DNA from: Kaistia terrae
GTDB taxonomy: Bacteria; Pseudomonadota; Alphaproteobacteria; Rhizobiales; Kaistiaceae
Reading direction: 5' to 3'
Assembly: GCF_026344005.1 (NCBI RefSeq)
Contig: NZ_JAPKNH010000003.1
Span: forward strand, 1 to 64,000
Length of the DNA stretch: 64,000 nucleotides
Under the pieces are notes generated by a model. The model was not told where the DNA came from. It worked only from the letters and a program-made list of their open reading frames with translations, and searched no databases. Of this stretch, positions 10,237 through 18,585 are shown in pieces. The position numbers were made by a program, and so were the translations under genes. Every line of letters starts with the position of its first letter. Position 1 is the first letter of the stretch.

Positions 10237-11004
10237 ATGGCCACAGACAATCCCTTTCGGCTCGACGGTGACGTTGCCATCGTAACTGGAGCCGCCGCCG
10301 GCATCGGCCGCGGCATTGCGGAGACTTTTGGCAAGGCTGGCGCCTCTGTCGTCGTCACCGACCTGAAAAAGGCGGCTGCCGACGACGTTGCCCGCAGCAT
10401 CGTTGCCTCGGGCGGCAAGGCGATCGGGCTGGAATGCAATGTCACCGACGAAAAACACCGCGAAGCGGTGATCGACGCCGCGCTCAACGCGTTTGGCAAG
10501 ATAACCGTTCTGGTCAACAATGCCGGTGGCGGTGGCCCCAAGCCGTTCGACATGCCGATGCGCGACTTTGAATGGGCCTTCGACCTGAACGTCTTCTCAC
10601 TGTTTCGGCTGACACAGCTTGCCGCGCCGCACATGCAGAGCGCCGGCGGCGGTGCGGTATTGAACATCTCGTCGATGGCGGGCGAGAACAAGAATGTCCG
10701 CATGGCTTCCTATGGATCGTCCAAGGCGGCGGTCAACCACCTGACCCGCAACATCGCCTTCGACCTCGGACCGATGGGTATTCGCGTCAATGCCATCGCG
10801 CCCGGCGCTACCAAGACGGACGCGCTAATGTCGGTTCTGACGCCCGAGGTCGAGAAGGCGATGCTGAAGCATACGCCGCTCGGCCGGCTGGGCGAGCCTC
10901 AAGACATTGCCAATGCCGCGCTGTTCCTCTGCTCGCCTGCGGCTGCCTGGATCAGCGGCCAGATTCTAACCGTGTCGGGCGGCGGCGTGCAGGAACTGGA
11001 CTGA
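10237..11004 (+). CDS. hdhA: 7-alpha-hydroxysteroid dehydrogenase-like SDR
   Basis: NAD(P)-dependent short-chain dehydrogenase of 255 residues, the same length as E. coli HdhA. The cofactor motif is TGAAAGIG near residues 15-22. The NNAGGGGPKPFDMPM segment and the C-terminal ILTVSGGGVQEL are nearly identical to what I remember of HdhA. The catalytic Ser146, Tyr159 and Lys163 fall at the same numbers as in E. coli HdhA. The ATG at 10237 follows GCGGAG. By homology it would oxidise the 7-alpha hydroxyl of bile acids or a similar alicyclic alcohol. In an environmental organism the natural substrate may be another steroid or terpenoid. It is cytoplasmic and converges with the phosphatase gene that ends at 11021. 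Confidence 0.85.
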   Translation: MATDNPFRLDGDVAIVTGAAAGIGRGIAETFGKAGASVVVTDLKKAAADDVARSIVASGGKAIGLECNVTDEKHREAVIDAALNAFGKITVLVNNAGGGGPKPFDMPMRDFEWAFDLNVFSLFRLTQLAAPHMQSAGGGAVLNISSMAGENKNVRMASYGSSKAAVNHLTRNIAFDLGPMGIRVNAIAPGATKTDALMSVLTPEVEKAMLKHTPLGRLGEPQDIANAALFLCSPAAAWISGQILTVSGGGVQELD

Positions 11005-11020
11005 ACCGGCGCACCGCGTC

Positions 11021-11818
11021 CTAGCGATGGCCTTCTGCGGATAAGGGCAGGATACGCTCAAGCTGCTGCCGGATGGACTGCGTGCCGGCCAGAACCGCAT
11101 TGCCGTGCATTAGTCCGTCGCGCGCGGTGAAGTCGCTCACCCAACCACCGGCTTCTTCCACCAGAAGCAAGCCGGCGAGCACGTCCCAGCTATTCAGGAA
11201 CAGCTCGCAATAGCCGTCGATCCGGCCGCAGCCCACCTGGGCGAGCCCGAGCGCTGCCGAACCGTTCTGAACGAAGGCGAATTCGCTCTCCAGCAGCCGA
11301 GCAATCAGCGCGACGTAATCGGCGAGCGGACGCTTCGACGAATAGCCGGCATCAACGACGGCGTCGGTCGCGTCCCGGGTTTGCCGCACTCGGATCGCCT
11401 GCCCATTGCAGGACGCGCCAAAGCCGCGCCGGGCGACAAACATCTCGTCGCGGATCGGATTGTAGACGACGCCGCTCTCTGTCTGCCCTTCCGTATGGAA
11501 AGCGATCGAGACGGCGAAATGCGGGATCCGGCGCGAGAAGTTGGTCGTGCCGTCGATCGGATCGATCACCCAAAGGTTTGAGGCCGCGCTGCCACCGGAC
11601 TCTTCCGTCAGAATGCCGTCATCCGGAAAAGCCTGTCGCAGCCGATCGATCAGGAAGCGATCAATGTCGAGGTCGGCCTGTGTGAGCAGGTCATGTGCGC
11701 CCTTCTCCATCGCTCGGATGCTATCGCCCGAGTTAAAATAGCGCCGCGCAATGGCGCCCGCCTCACGCGCTATTTCCTGGGCAAACTCATGTCGGCGGGC
11801 GATTTCACTGCTGTTCAT
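11021..11818 (-). CDS. Inositol monophosphatase family protein
   Basis: Mg-dependent sugar or inositol phosphatase of the IMPase/CysQ/HisN superfamily, 265 residues. The three metal-binding signatures are present: the EESGG acidic segment near residue 70, VIDPIDGTTNF near residues 82-92, and WDVLAGLLLVEEAGG near residue 213. The ATG at 11818 is preferred over the ATG at 11863 because AAGG lies 7 bases ahead and the frame upstream runs into the end of the regulator gene. It lies 41 bp downstream of the FadR-type regulator on the same strand, so the two are probably co-transcribed. The real substrate (inositol-1-P, histidinol-P, a sugar phosphate) cannot be decided from the sequence. Confidence 0.85.
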   Translation of the reverse strand: MNSSEIARRHEFAQEIAREAGAIARRYFNSGDSIRAMEKGAHDLLTQADLDIDRFLIDRLRQAFPDDGILTEESGGSAASNLWVIDPIDGTTNFSRRIPHFAVSIAFHTEGQTESGVVYNPIRDEMFVARRGFGASCNGQAIRVRQTRDATDAVVDAGYSSKRPLADYVALIARLLESEFAFVQNGSAALGLAQVGCGRIDGYCELFLNSWDVLAGLLLVEEAGGWVSDFTARDGLMHGNAVLAGTQSIRQQLERILPLSAEGHR

Positions 11819-11859
11819 GGGAGACCTTGGGCGGTGGAAAGCATGGGGCGACGGCCGTG

Positions 11860-12630
11860 TCATTTCAACCGGCCGAGGCGCGCGGCGAGCGAGGCACGAA
11901 CGTCCTCCTCCGCGCCATCCAGCAGCGCGATCAGCGCCTTGGTCGCGCCGGCGGAATCGCGTTGCTCGATCCTTTCGACGATCGTCCGGTGCAGCCCAAG
12001 CGAATGGACCTGCCCGGCCGGGTTGTCGTCGGTCAGGCGGAAGCTGATCACCAGCGCCGTCTCGATCAGGGCGGAGAGCGAGCCGATCAGTTCATTGCCC
12101 GTCATGTGCAGGATCGCCTGATGGAAGGCGAGGTCCGGCACAGCGAAGCGCTCGCCGTCGCTGCCGGCTTCTTCCATCTCGTCGAGCAGCGCGCGCAATT
12201 CGGCAATCTGCTCGGTTGTGGCACGCTCGGCCGCCAAAGCGCCCGCCATCGGCTCGATTGCCCGGCGCAGTTCGAACAGCGAGCGCGCTTCCTCGGCCGT
12301 CGTCCGCGCACTGAAGCGCCAGAGCAGCACGTCGGGATCGAGGAAGTTCCAATCCTTTCGCGGCCGCACCCGCGTGCCGGTGCGCGGCCGCATCTCGACC
12401 ATGCCCTTGCCGGCCAGCACCTTCACGACCTCACGCAGGCCCGTGCGACTGGCGCCAAAGGCGGCGCTCCAGTCATCTCCGTTCGGCAATTGATCGCCGG
12501 GAACGAGCTCACCCCGCACGATGCTCAAGCCGATCTCGTTAAGCAGCCTCACATGCAGGCCGGAACGCGACGAGCCCTCGATGGGCGGCCTCGTCCGGGA
12601 TGCCCTCGCGAGGGCTTCGCCATTCTTCAT
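11860..12630 (-). CDS. FadR-subfamily GntR transcriptional regulator
   Basis: DNA-binding regulator with a winged helix at about residues 20-85 (LPNGDDWSAAFGASRTGLREV followed by the KGMVEMRPRTGTRV wing) and an all-helical FCD ligand domain at about 95-240. The FCD metal/ligand residues are visible in VPDLAFHQAIL (Asp and His) and LHRTIVERI. FCD proteins of this kind usually sense sugar acids, hydroxy acids or related metabolites. The ATG at 12630 gives 256 residues. An upstream start at 12684 would add 18 residues with no family support, and neither start has a strong ribosome site. It heads a likely two-gene operon with the phosphatase and is divergent from the autotransporter at 12964. A palindrome at 12795-12808 in the shared spacer is a candidate operator. 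Confidence 0.85.
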   Translation of the reverse strand: MKNGEALARASRTRPPIEGSSRSGLHVRLLNEIGLSIVRGELVPGDQLPNGDDWSAAFGASRTGLREVVKVLAGKGMVEMRPRTGTRVRPRKDWNFLDPDVLLWRFSARTTAEEARSLFELRRAIEPMAGALAAERATTEQIAELRALLDEMEEAGSDGERFAVPDLAFHQAILHMTGNELIGSLSALIETALVISFRLTDDNPAGQVHSLGLHRTIVERIEQRDSAGATKALIALLDGAEEDVRASLAARLGRLK

Positions 12631-12963
12631 ATCATTCACACCATTCACAAAGCTGTCATGCCCCGCCCTTACTAAACACACCATCGACCACGCATCCAGA
12701 GTATTCGATACGAAGACGCATAAATAATACTAAATATAAGCCACTACATACCGATCTATATGATCCGGACTGGAATATAAAGCCGGTCGATACATCTATT
12801 TAAATAGACGTGTCTCATGTCTTGTTTTGCTGATTGCTACGCATTCAGCAAGATCGCCACCATCCGATTTTGAATCTTGCCACCGTCGAGGGCTGCCGCC
12901 GTCGGGGAACGATGTCGCGCGGGCTGAGAAAACGACGCAATGCACCAACAGGAATGCCACGAA
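12631..12963. other. AT-rich divergent control region
   Basis: Spacer between the leftward FadR-type regulator and the rightward propeller autotransporter. The stretch 12690-12810 is rich in A and T (ATAAATAATACTAAATATAA) and must hold both promoters. It contains a perfect 14-bp palindrome (12795-12808). A tandem ATTCACA pair lies at 12632-12648, just in front of the regulator start. No gene is seen. Confidence 0.55.
12795..12808. promoter_or_regulatory. Perfect 14-bp palindrome, candidate operator
   Basis: TCTATTTAAATAGA is its own reverse complement. It lies 165 bp upstream of the regulator start and 155 bp upstream of the autotransporter start, in the most AT-rich part of the spacer. The position suits a dimeric repressor, and the adjacent FadR-type regulator is the obvious but unproven candidate. 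Confidence 0.4.
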
Positions 12964-14904
12964 ATGCCATCCTTGATGATCGATACAGCCGGTGAAGTCG
13001 GTCGCCGTCCGGCCCCGCGCGCGCGACGCCTCGCCGCGCTGAAGAGCACGGCGGCCGCCGCCCTGCTCTGCTCCTCGGCGCTTGCCGCCACCTCGCTGCC
13101 GGCCTTCGCGGTCGAGCCCTGGATCATGGTCGAGCGCAACTTCTTCCTTGATGCCGACCCAGCCCGCGGCCAGGGCGTCACCTCGGATGGTACCTACTGG
13201 TATTTCTCGGGCACGCATTCGCTCGAGATCGCCGACAGCAACTTCAACACCGTCTCGATCAATTCCGACGCGATTGCCGCCTCGCTGAAGATCCCGTCCG
13301 AGTTCTCGGATGCCGGCCTGAACCACATCGGCGACATCGATTACGCCAATGGGCTGCTCTATATCTCGCTCGATTCCAGCAACCGGGATCCGATCACCAA
13401 CCTCAAATACAACAACCCGGTCTTTGCCATCTATGACGCGAAGACGCTAGAATATACCGGTCAGGCCTATGTGCTGAATCCGCCGGGTGGAACCGTCGAC
13501 ATCGCCAGCTGGGTGGCCGTCGACGCGAAGGCCGGCCTCGCCTATGGCATGGCCTATGACAACGCCACGCAGATCGCCGTCTACAACCTGTCGGATTTCA
13601 GCTTCAAGGAATACCTGCCGCTGTCGCAGGTCGTCGACCAGGCGCAGGGCGGCAAGATCCTCGACGGTTGGATGTATTTCTCCAGCGACGACGCCGACAA
13701 GACGCTGAGCCGCGCCAATCTCAAGACCGGCGAAGTCGAGATCCTCGGCAATATCAAGCTCGACGCCGAGCAAGAGATCGAGGGCCTGTCCTTCAAGTGG
13801 ACCAAGGATGGCTGGTCGCTGAACGTGCTCGACCGCGAAGAAAGCTTCCCCGGCAATGGCGAGGAAGGCGTCGCCTTCTACAAGTACCTGCGTCCGTATG
13901 GAAACGTGCTCTCCGGCGAGATCCACGCTGACATCAAGGGCGGCCTTGTCGAGGACAGCCGCTATGTCCGCGACGCGGCCAACCGTCGTCTCCGCTCGGC
14001 CTTCGACGCGATCGCCACGCCGTCGTCAATGACCGCCACCTTCGATGAGAAAGGCCTGCACGCCGCCCCCGCGAACACGGACGGTATCGTCATCTGGGGT
14101 GAAGCCCTGGCCATGACCGCCGACGCCAAGGGCTCTGGCTACGCCGCCGATTTCGACCGCAACTCGGCCGGTTTCGTCGCCGGTATCGATGCTCCGATCG
14201 GCGGTTGGCGCGTCGGTATGCTCGGTGGCTACAGCCATTCGAGCTACGATGTTGACGACCGCGCCTCGACCGGCTCGAGCGACAATTACGACATCGGCGT
14301 CTATGCCGGCACCCAGTGGGGCGCGCTCGGCTTCCGCTCCGGCGCGATGTATGGCTGGCACGAAATCGACACCCGCCGCGGCGTCGTGTTCCCGGCCTTC
14401 AGCGAGTCACTCTCGGCAGATTACAGCGCCGCGACGGCGCAGATCTTCGGCGAACTGGCCTATCGCCTCGACATGGGCAAGAGCGCGATCGAGCCCTTCG
14501 TCAACCTCGCCTATGTCCATCTGGACACGGACGGCTTCTCCGAGACCGGCGGCACGATCGCGGCGCTCTCGACCGATAGCTCGACGACGGAAAACACCTT
14601 CTCGACCTTCGGCGCCCGCGCTTCGACGACGTTCGACCTCGGCAAGACCAAGACCGCGCTGCACGGCATGCTCGGCTGGCAGCACGCCTACCAAGACGTG
14701 ACGCCGGTCTCCAGCTTCGCCTTCGGCACCGGCGCCTCGTTCGACATCTCGGGCGTGCCGATCGCCAAGGATGCGCTGGCGCTCGAAGCCGGCTTCGGCG
14801 TCTCGTTGACGGAAAGCGCCACGCTCGGCGCGTCCTATTCCGGCCAAATCGCCAGCGATGTCCAGGCCCATGCGTTCAAGATCAACTTCGACGTGAAGCT
14901 CTAG
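12964..14904 (+). CDS. Autotransporter with beta-propeller-like passenger
   Basis: Surface protein of 646 residues. An Arg-rich N-terminus is followed by a hydrophobic signal segment ending LPAFA near residue 50. Residues about 52-330 are not a Gly/Asn-rich beta-helix. They contain repeated short motifs of the type DGTYWYFSG, NGLLYISLD, AGLAYGMAYD, DGWMYFSSDD and DGWSLNVLD, which look like blades of a beta-propeller. Residues about 390-646 are an autotransporter barrel ending in HAFKINFDVKL. The ATG at 12964 follows AGGA at a spacing of about 10. An in-frame ATG at 12940 would add 8 residues and cannot be excluded. A strong hairpin follows at 14952. The passenger could be an enzyme or a binding protein; its function is unknown. 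Confidence 0.8.
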   Translation: MPSLMIDTAGEVGRRPAPRARRLAALKSTAAAALLCSSALAATSLPAFAVEPWIMVERNFFLDADPARGQGVTSDGTYWYFSGTHSLEIADSNFNTVSINSDAIAASLKIPSEFSDAGLNHIGDIDYANGLLYISLDSSNRDPITNLKYNNPVFAIYDAKTLEYTGQAYVLNPPGGTVDIASWVAVDAKAGLAYGMAYDNATQIAVYNLSDFSFKEYLPLSQVVDQAQGGKILDGWMYFSSDDADKTLSRANLKTGEVEILGNIKLDAEQEIEGLSFKWTKDGWSLNVLDREESFPGNGEEGVAFYKYLRPYGNVLSGEIHADIKGGLVEDSRYVRDAANRRLRSAFDAIATPSSMTATFDEKGLHAAPANTDGIVIWGEALAMTADAKGSGYAADFDRNSAGFVAGIDAPIGGWRVGMLGGYSHSSYDVDDRASTGSSDNYDIGVYAGTQWGALGFRSGAMYGWHEIDTRRGVVFPAFSESLSADYSAATAQIFGELAYRLDMGKSAIEPFVNLAYVHLDTDGFSETGGTIAALSTDSSTTENTFSTFGARASTTFDLGKTKTALHGMLGWQHAYQDVTPVSSFAFGTGASFDISGVPIAKDALALEAGFGVSLTESATLGASYSGQIASDVQAHAFKINFDVKL

Positions 14905-15237
14905 GCATCCGCCACTCGTTGGTTGGCCGCCCTCGATCTGCCGAAAAAAGAAGAGCCCCCGGACCTGGTGTCCGGGGGCTCTAGCGCTGATTGCGGGAAG
15001 CTCTGTCGCGGCTGTCCATGAGCGCGACATCCTCAAGTGCCATCGGCTTCGGCACGATGGTGCACCAACGCTACCGGCCACCGGCGCATTCGCCTTCGGC
15101 AATATTGCGATGCCCGTCGGGACGCAGATTTATCTCCCACCGGAATTGTCCCGTATCTACCGCTTCGACCGTGACGAGACGGCCAGGGTTCAGTAGCTTG
15201 GCTGCGCCCCAAAAGGCCAATTCTGTGGAGGAACGGT
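14905..15237. other. Spacer with terminator and SDR leader
   Basis: This holds the strong hairpin at 14952-14982. After it come about 250 bases with no recognisable gene, which must include the promoter and leader of the SDR gene. The SDR's ribosome site TGGAGGA is at 15226-15232. Confidence 0.5.
14952..14982. terminator. Strong intrinsic-terminator hairpin
   Basis: AGAGCCCCCGGAC (14952-14964) pairs perfectly over 13 bp with 14970-14982, with a five-base loop. It lies 48 bases after the autotransporter stop. The run that would be the U-tract (A6 at 14944-14949) is on the upstream side, so the classical form of the terminator reads on the minus strand. On the plus strand it acts at most as a stable 3' hairpin. 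Confidence 0.75.
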
Positions 15238-16014
15238 ATGTATCTCGAAAAGCTTCGTCTCGACGGCAAGATTGCACTGGTGACCGGCGGCGGCCAATCG
15301 ATCGGTCTAGCGACGGTCGAGGCGTTGGCCGAAGCCGGTGCGACCGTAATCATCGCCGATCGCGACGAAGCGGTCGCCAAGGCTGGCCAGGCCAGTTTGA
15401 AGGCCAAGGGATATGACGTCGAAGTCGTCGTGATGGACGTCACCGATTCCGCTCGCGTCAACCAGGTCGCCGACGATGTCGTCGCCAAGCACGGCAAGAT
15501 CGACATCCTGGTCAACAATGCCGGCATCGCCCGCAGCATGACCCCTGCCGAGACGGTTACCGACGAGCACTGGCTCAATGTCATTGACGTCAATCTGAAC
15601 GGCACCTTCTGGTGCTGTCGCGCCTTCGGCAACTACATGCTCAAGGCGAAGAGCGGCTCGATCGTCAACATCGGCTCGATGTCCGGTTTCATCGTCAACA
15701 AGCCGCAGGAGCAGGCCTTCTACAACGCATCCAAGGCCGGTGTGCATCATCTGACCAAGTCACTGGCGGCCGAATGGGGCGCACGCGGCGTCCGCGTCAA
15801 CGCCGTGGCGCCGACCTACATCAACACGCCGCTAGCCGTCTCTGTCCTGGAGGATGACCCGAAGATGGCGGACGCCTGGCTCGGCGGCACGCCGATGGGC
15901 CGCATGGGCGAGACCGACGAGATCGCCTCGGTCGTCCACTTCCTCGCCAGCGACGCCGCCAGCCTGATGACCGGCTCGATCGTCTCGGCCGATGGCGGCT
16001 ATACCTGCTGGTAA
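15238..16014 (+). CDS. Polyol-type short-chain dehydrogenase (galactitol dehydrogenase-like)
   Basis: NAD-dependent SDR of 258 residues. The nucleotide motif TGGGQSIG is near residues 16-23, the NNAGIA motif follows, and the catalytic triad is Ser149, Tyr162 and Lys166. The block GSMSGFIVNKPQ and the C-terminal DGGYTCW closely resemble galactitol dehydrogenase of Rhodobacter, where the C-terminus helps metal and tetramer binding. Oxidation of a secondary alcohol in a sugar alcohol is therefore likely. GGAGG lies 6 bases before the ATG. The gene stands alone between a terminator and a short hypothetical gene on the other strand, so no transporter or kinase in the window identifies the substrate. 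Confidence 0.85.
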   Translation: MYLEKLRLDGKIALVTGGGQSIGLATVEALAEAGATVIIADRDEAVAKAGQASLKAKGYDVEVVVMDVTDSARVNQVADDVVAKHGKIDILVNNAGIARSMTPAETVTDEHWLNVIDVNLNGTFWCCRAFGNYMLKAKSGSIVNIGSMSGFIVNKPQEQAFYNASKAGVHHLTKSLAAEWGARGVRVNAVAPTYINTPLAVSVLEDDPKMADAWLGGTPMGRMGETDEIASVVHFLASDAASLMTGSIVSADGGYTCW

Positions 16015-16127
16015 ACGATTGCCACCACGAAACGTGGGCCGAGCGCGCGTCGCTCGGCCTCGTGCGGCGCCGCATGCCGATTATTCCGCAGGTGAATCCT
16101 GCTTGGACGCCGGGCGTCGGCGCAGAT

Positions 16128-16475
16128 CTATTTTTCCTTCTTCCTGCGCTTCTTGGTGGTCTCTGGCAGGGGCAGTATCGCCGCTTTGCTCTTTGCCTTC
16201 TTTATCAACGTCTTCATCGGGGAAGTGTCTGCGTCCGGGTTGTCACGGCTCGCCTCGTCCAAGCGGTGCTTGAGGGCCAGCGCATAGATGACATCGAGAA
16301 CATTTCTGTCCTTAAGCGTTGGCTCGCTCAAGGCGTGAAAGGCTGCCCGCACGATCTTCTCGGTCGTTGTCTCGGGATACAGTTGCCGAACGTGATCGAA
16401 CAGCTGTGCGCTGGTCATGCCCTCGGTTGCACCGTCTATCAGGGCTCCTTCGAGGTCACTCTTCGACGCCGACAT
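16128..16475 (-). CDS. Hypothetical protein with Lys/Arg-rich tail
   Basis: 115 residues, no family recognised. The first 75 residues are mixed and look folded (SAQLFDHVRQLYPETTTEKIVRAAFHAL, predicted helices), and the C-terminus ends in KKRRKKEK. GGAG lies 7 bases before the ATG and codon use matches the neighbours, which supports a real gene. The basic tail suggests nucleic-acid binding, but this is only inference. Confidence 0.6.
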   Translation of the reverse strand: MSASKSDLEGALIDGATEGMTSAQLFDHVRQLYPETTTEKIVRAAFHALSEPTLKDRNVLDVIYALALKHRLDEASRDNPDADTSPMKTLIKKAKSKAAILPLPETTKKRRKKEK

Positions 16476-16960
16476 CTCTCAACTCCGCAGTGAACATCTG
16501 ACTATACGCCAACGTACGGTAGGGTCCGATTGCGACAAGCGAAATACGGCTGTCTGTCGGCCGATTGTTGATCAACACCAACATCCACAGAGGGCCCAGC
16601 CGCTCATTATCGTCTGCGACCGGATGGCCAAACCCGATTCAGGTGCGGAATGAACTGCGCCCCGCGCAACCAGAATACTTCGCGCGTTTAATCCCGGATC
16701 GGCTCAAAGATATTTCTACTGCTGTCGCGAATGACTAGATCGCCTGCCCGCATTTCGCCATATTTTCATCAGGTTGCCAAATTGAGATTCTACAATGCGA
16801 AGTGGCTCGATGAAGATCGTGGTTCCATCCGCATTGCCACCTCGCCTTCGCTCTTCCTCAGGTCACCACGGCCGGGCGCCAGTGCAATCGCCGGAAAGTG
16901 GGAACTAAGCTCGTACCGATCGTAAGCCAACCGCCATTATTTGAATCGGGAGGTGTCTCA
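16476..16960. other. Spacer without a recognised gene
   Basis: 485 bases between the small hypothetical gene and the DUF2092 gene. The part near 16690-16830 is less GC-rich and probably carries promoters for both. Short open frames exist here, but their composition is poor and no family is seen. Confidence 0.5.
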
Positions 16961-17779
16961 ATGCCGTTGCGGAATCGATCCTCGTTTTCAAAGCGCCATG
17001 CTTTATGGCTGACTGCCTTCGTGACGGCCTGCGGCCTGACGGCTGCGGCCTCCATGCCGGCCTATGCCGAGACAAAGCATCATCCGGCGCAGGCGGAAGA
17101 GTCGCAACTGCCAGCGATCGAACCGGAATCGATCGCTGCTCTGACGCGGATGGGCGATCACCTCGCCTCCCTGAAGAGTTTCGAGATAGACACGCGCTCG
17201 TCGATGGAAGTCGTCGATGGCGACCAAAAGCTCAGCATCGAGGGTGGTGGCACCTATGAGGTGCAGCGGCCGGATCGGCTGAAGATCGACTTCCGCACCG
17301 ACTCGCTGAAACGTGAGTTCATCTATGACGGCAAGACCGTTACCTATGTCGCCCCCAACGAGAATTTCTACGCCACCTTCGACGCGCCGCCGACGATCAA
17401 GGAAACGCTTCGGGACGCGGCGCAGAAATACGACCTCTCCTTCCCGCTCGCCGATCTGTTCAACTGGGGCACCAAGGACGCGCCGATCGACCAGATCAAG
17501 GAAGGATTCCACGTCGGCAAGGCCTATATCGGCGGCCAGGAGACCGACCATTGGGCGTTTCGCGGCCGCGATCAGGACTGGGAGGTCTGGATCCGTAGCG
17601 AGGGCAACCCGGTGCCGCTGAAGCTGTCGCTGGTCGACCGCCTCGAGCCGACCGCGCCTCGCTTCTCGGTCGAGCTGGACTGGACCGAAACCAAAACCTT
17701 CCCGGACGGGACGTTCACCTACACGCCTCCGGCCGGCGCGGCGCAGATCACCTTCGCCAATGAAGGAGCAGCCAAATGA
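16961..17779 (+). CDS. DUF2092 periplasmic protein
   Basis: Predicted exported protein of 272 residues. An N-terminal signal segment ends PAYA near residue 37. The rest resembles the DUF2092 family, a LolA-like fold of unknown function. Family features are the LKSFEIDTRSSMEVV strand, the YEVQRPDRLKIDFRTD strand, REFIYDGKTVTYV and the C-terminal DGTFTYTPPAGA. GGGAGG lies 7 bases before the ATG at 16961. Its stop overlaps the start of the next gene (ATGA), so translation is coupled. LolA-like folds bind lipid or hydrophobic groups, so a role in envelope handling is an inference. Confidence 0.8.
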   Translation: MPLRNRSSFSKRHALWLTAFVTACGLTAAASMPAYAETKHHPAQAEESQLPAIEPESIAALTRMGDHLASLKSFEIDTRSSMEVVDGDQKLSIEGGGTYEVQRPDRLKIDFRTDSLKREFIYDGKTVTYVAPNENFYATFDAPPTIKETLRDAAQKYDLSFPLADLFNWGTKDAPIDQIKEGFHVGKAYIGGQETDHWAFRGRDQDWEVWIRSEGNPVPLKLSLVDRLEPTAPRFSVELDWTETKTFPDGTFTYTPPAGAAQITFANEGAAK

Positions 17780-18414
17780 TCCGCGCCCTGTCAAACATGC
17801 TCCCGCGCGCTACCCTCGCCATCCTGATGACTTCCTCCCTGTCGCTCGGCGTCATGATCGATCATGCCGACGCACGCGGTGGCGGCATGCGAATGGGCGG
17901 TGGCGGCTTTCACGGTGGTGGCGGCGGCTTTCATGGCGGCGGTGGCGATTTCGGCGCCCCGCGCATGAATTTCGGCGGCGGCGGCTTTAATGCACCCGGT
18001 CATTTCAGCGGCCCGCCCCATCCCGGCCCCCATCCGGGACCAGGTCCGCACCCAGGTCCGGGTCCTCATCCGCATCCTGGCCCCGGTCCAGGCCCTCATC
18101 CGGGTCCCGGGCCCGGGCCACATCCCGGCCCCGGACCGCACCCACCGGGTCCGCCGCCACATCCGCCCGGTCCCCCGCCGCGTCCCTACCCCCACCCCTA
18201 TCCCTATCCGGCGCCTTACTGGCCCGGCTATTGGGACGGCGCGGCCTATGTCGCCGGTGCGGTGGCGCTCGGCACAATCATCGCGACATTGCCGCCAGCC
18301 TGCGAGAACGTCCTGATCGACGGCACGACCTACAAGCACTGCGGCGATACCTGGTATCGCCCGCAATATCAGGGCCACGACATCGTCTATGTCGTCGTCG
18401 CCCCGCCCGCGTGA
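17776..18414 (+). CDS. Exported Gly-rich and His/Pro/Gly-repeat protein
   Basis: 212 residues. A signal segment (about 1-34) ends DHADA. Next come a Gly/Phe/His-rich part (GGGGFHGGGG) and, at about residues 80-145, a run of (H)PGPGP-type repeats rich in His, followed by Pro/Tyr-rich YPHPYPYPAPYWPGYW. The conserved C-terminal module has a short hydrophobic segment and CENV...YKHCGDTWYRPQYQG, a pattern seen in many short proteobacterial envelope proteins with a Cys pair. The start overlaps the DUF2092 stop by 4 bases. The many His residues could bind metal, but this is not shown. The function is unknown. Confidence 0.75.
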   Translation: MIRALSNMLPRATLAILMTSSLSLGVMIDHADARGGGMRMGGGGFHGGGGGFHGGGGDFGAPRMNFGGGGFNAPGHFSGPPHPGPHPGPGPHPGPGPHPHPGPGPGPHPGPGPGPHPGPGPHPPGPPPHPPGPPPRPYPHPYPYPAPYWPGYWDGAAYVAGAVALGTIIATLPPACENVLIDGTTYKHCGDTWYRPQYQGHDIVYVVVAPPA

Positions 18415-18585
18415 TGCGAGCCAAGCCGTTCCGGAACCATCCGGGGCGGCCTTCCCGCCGCTTAGCCGATCCGAGCGAGAGAGTCTGCTGACAACAACAA
18501 CCATCCCTAGCGGCCGAAATCAGCTGCCCTACATGGCAACGGAGATTGCGGGTCCCGCGCGTAAGCCAGACACGAGGCATCAAGC

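Noticed and set aside
16901-16925. GGAAC with a downstream CGTA, resembling an EcfG stress promoter
   Set aside because: The spacer is 15 bases and the -10 part lacks CGTT, so the match is too weak to report as a promoter.
18000-18200. Regular short repeats resembling a CRISPR or minisatellite
   Set aside because: They are in-frame codons for the His/Pro/Gly repeats of an exported protein and have no spacer structure.
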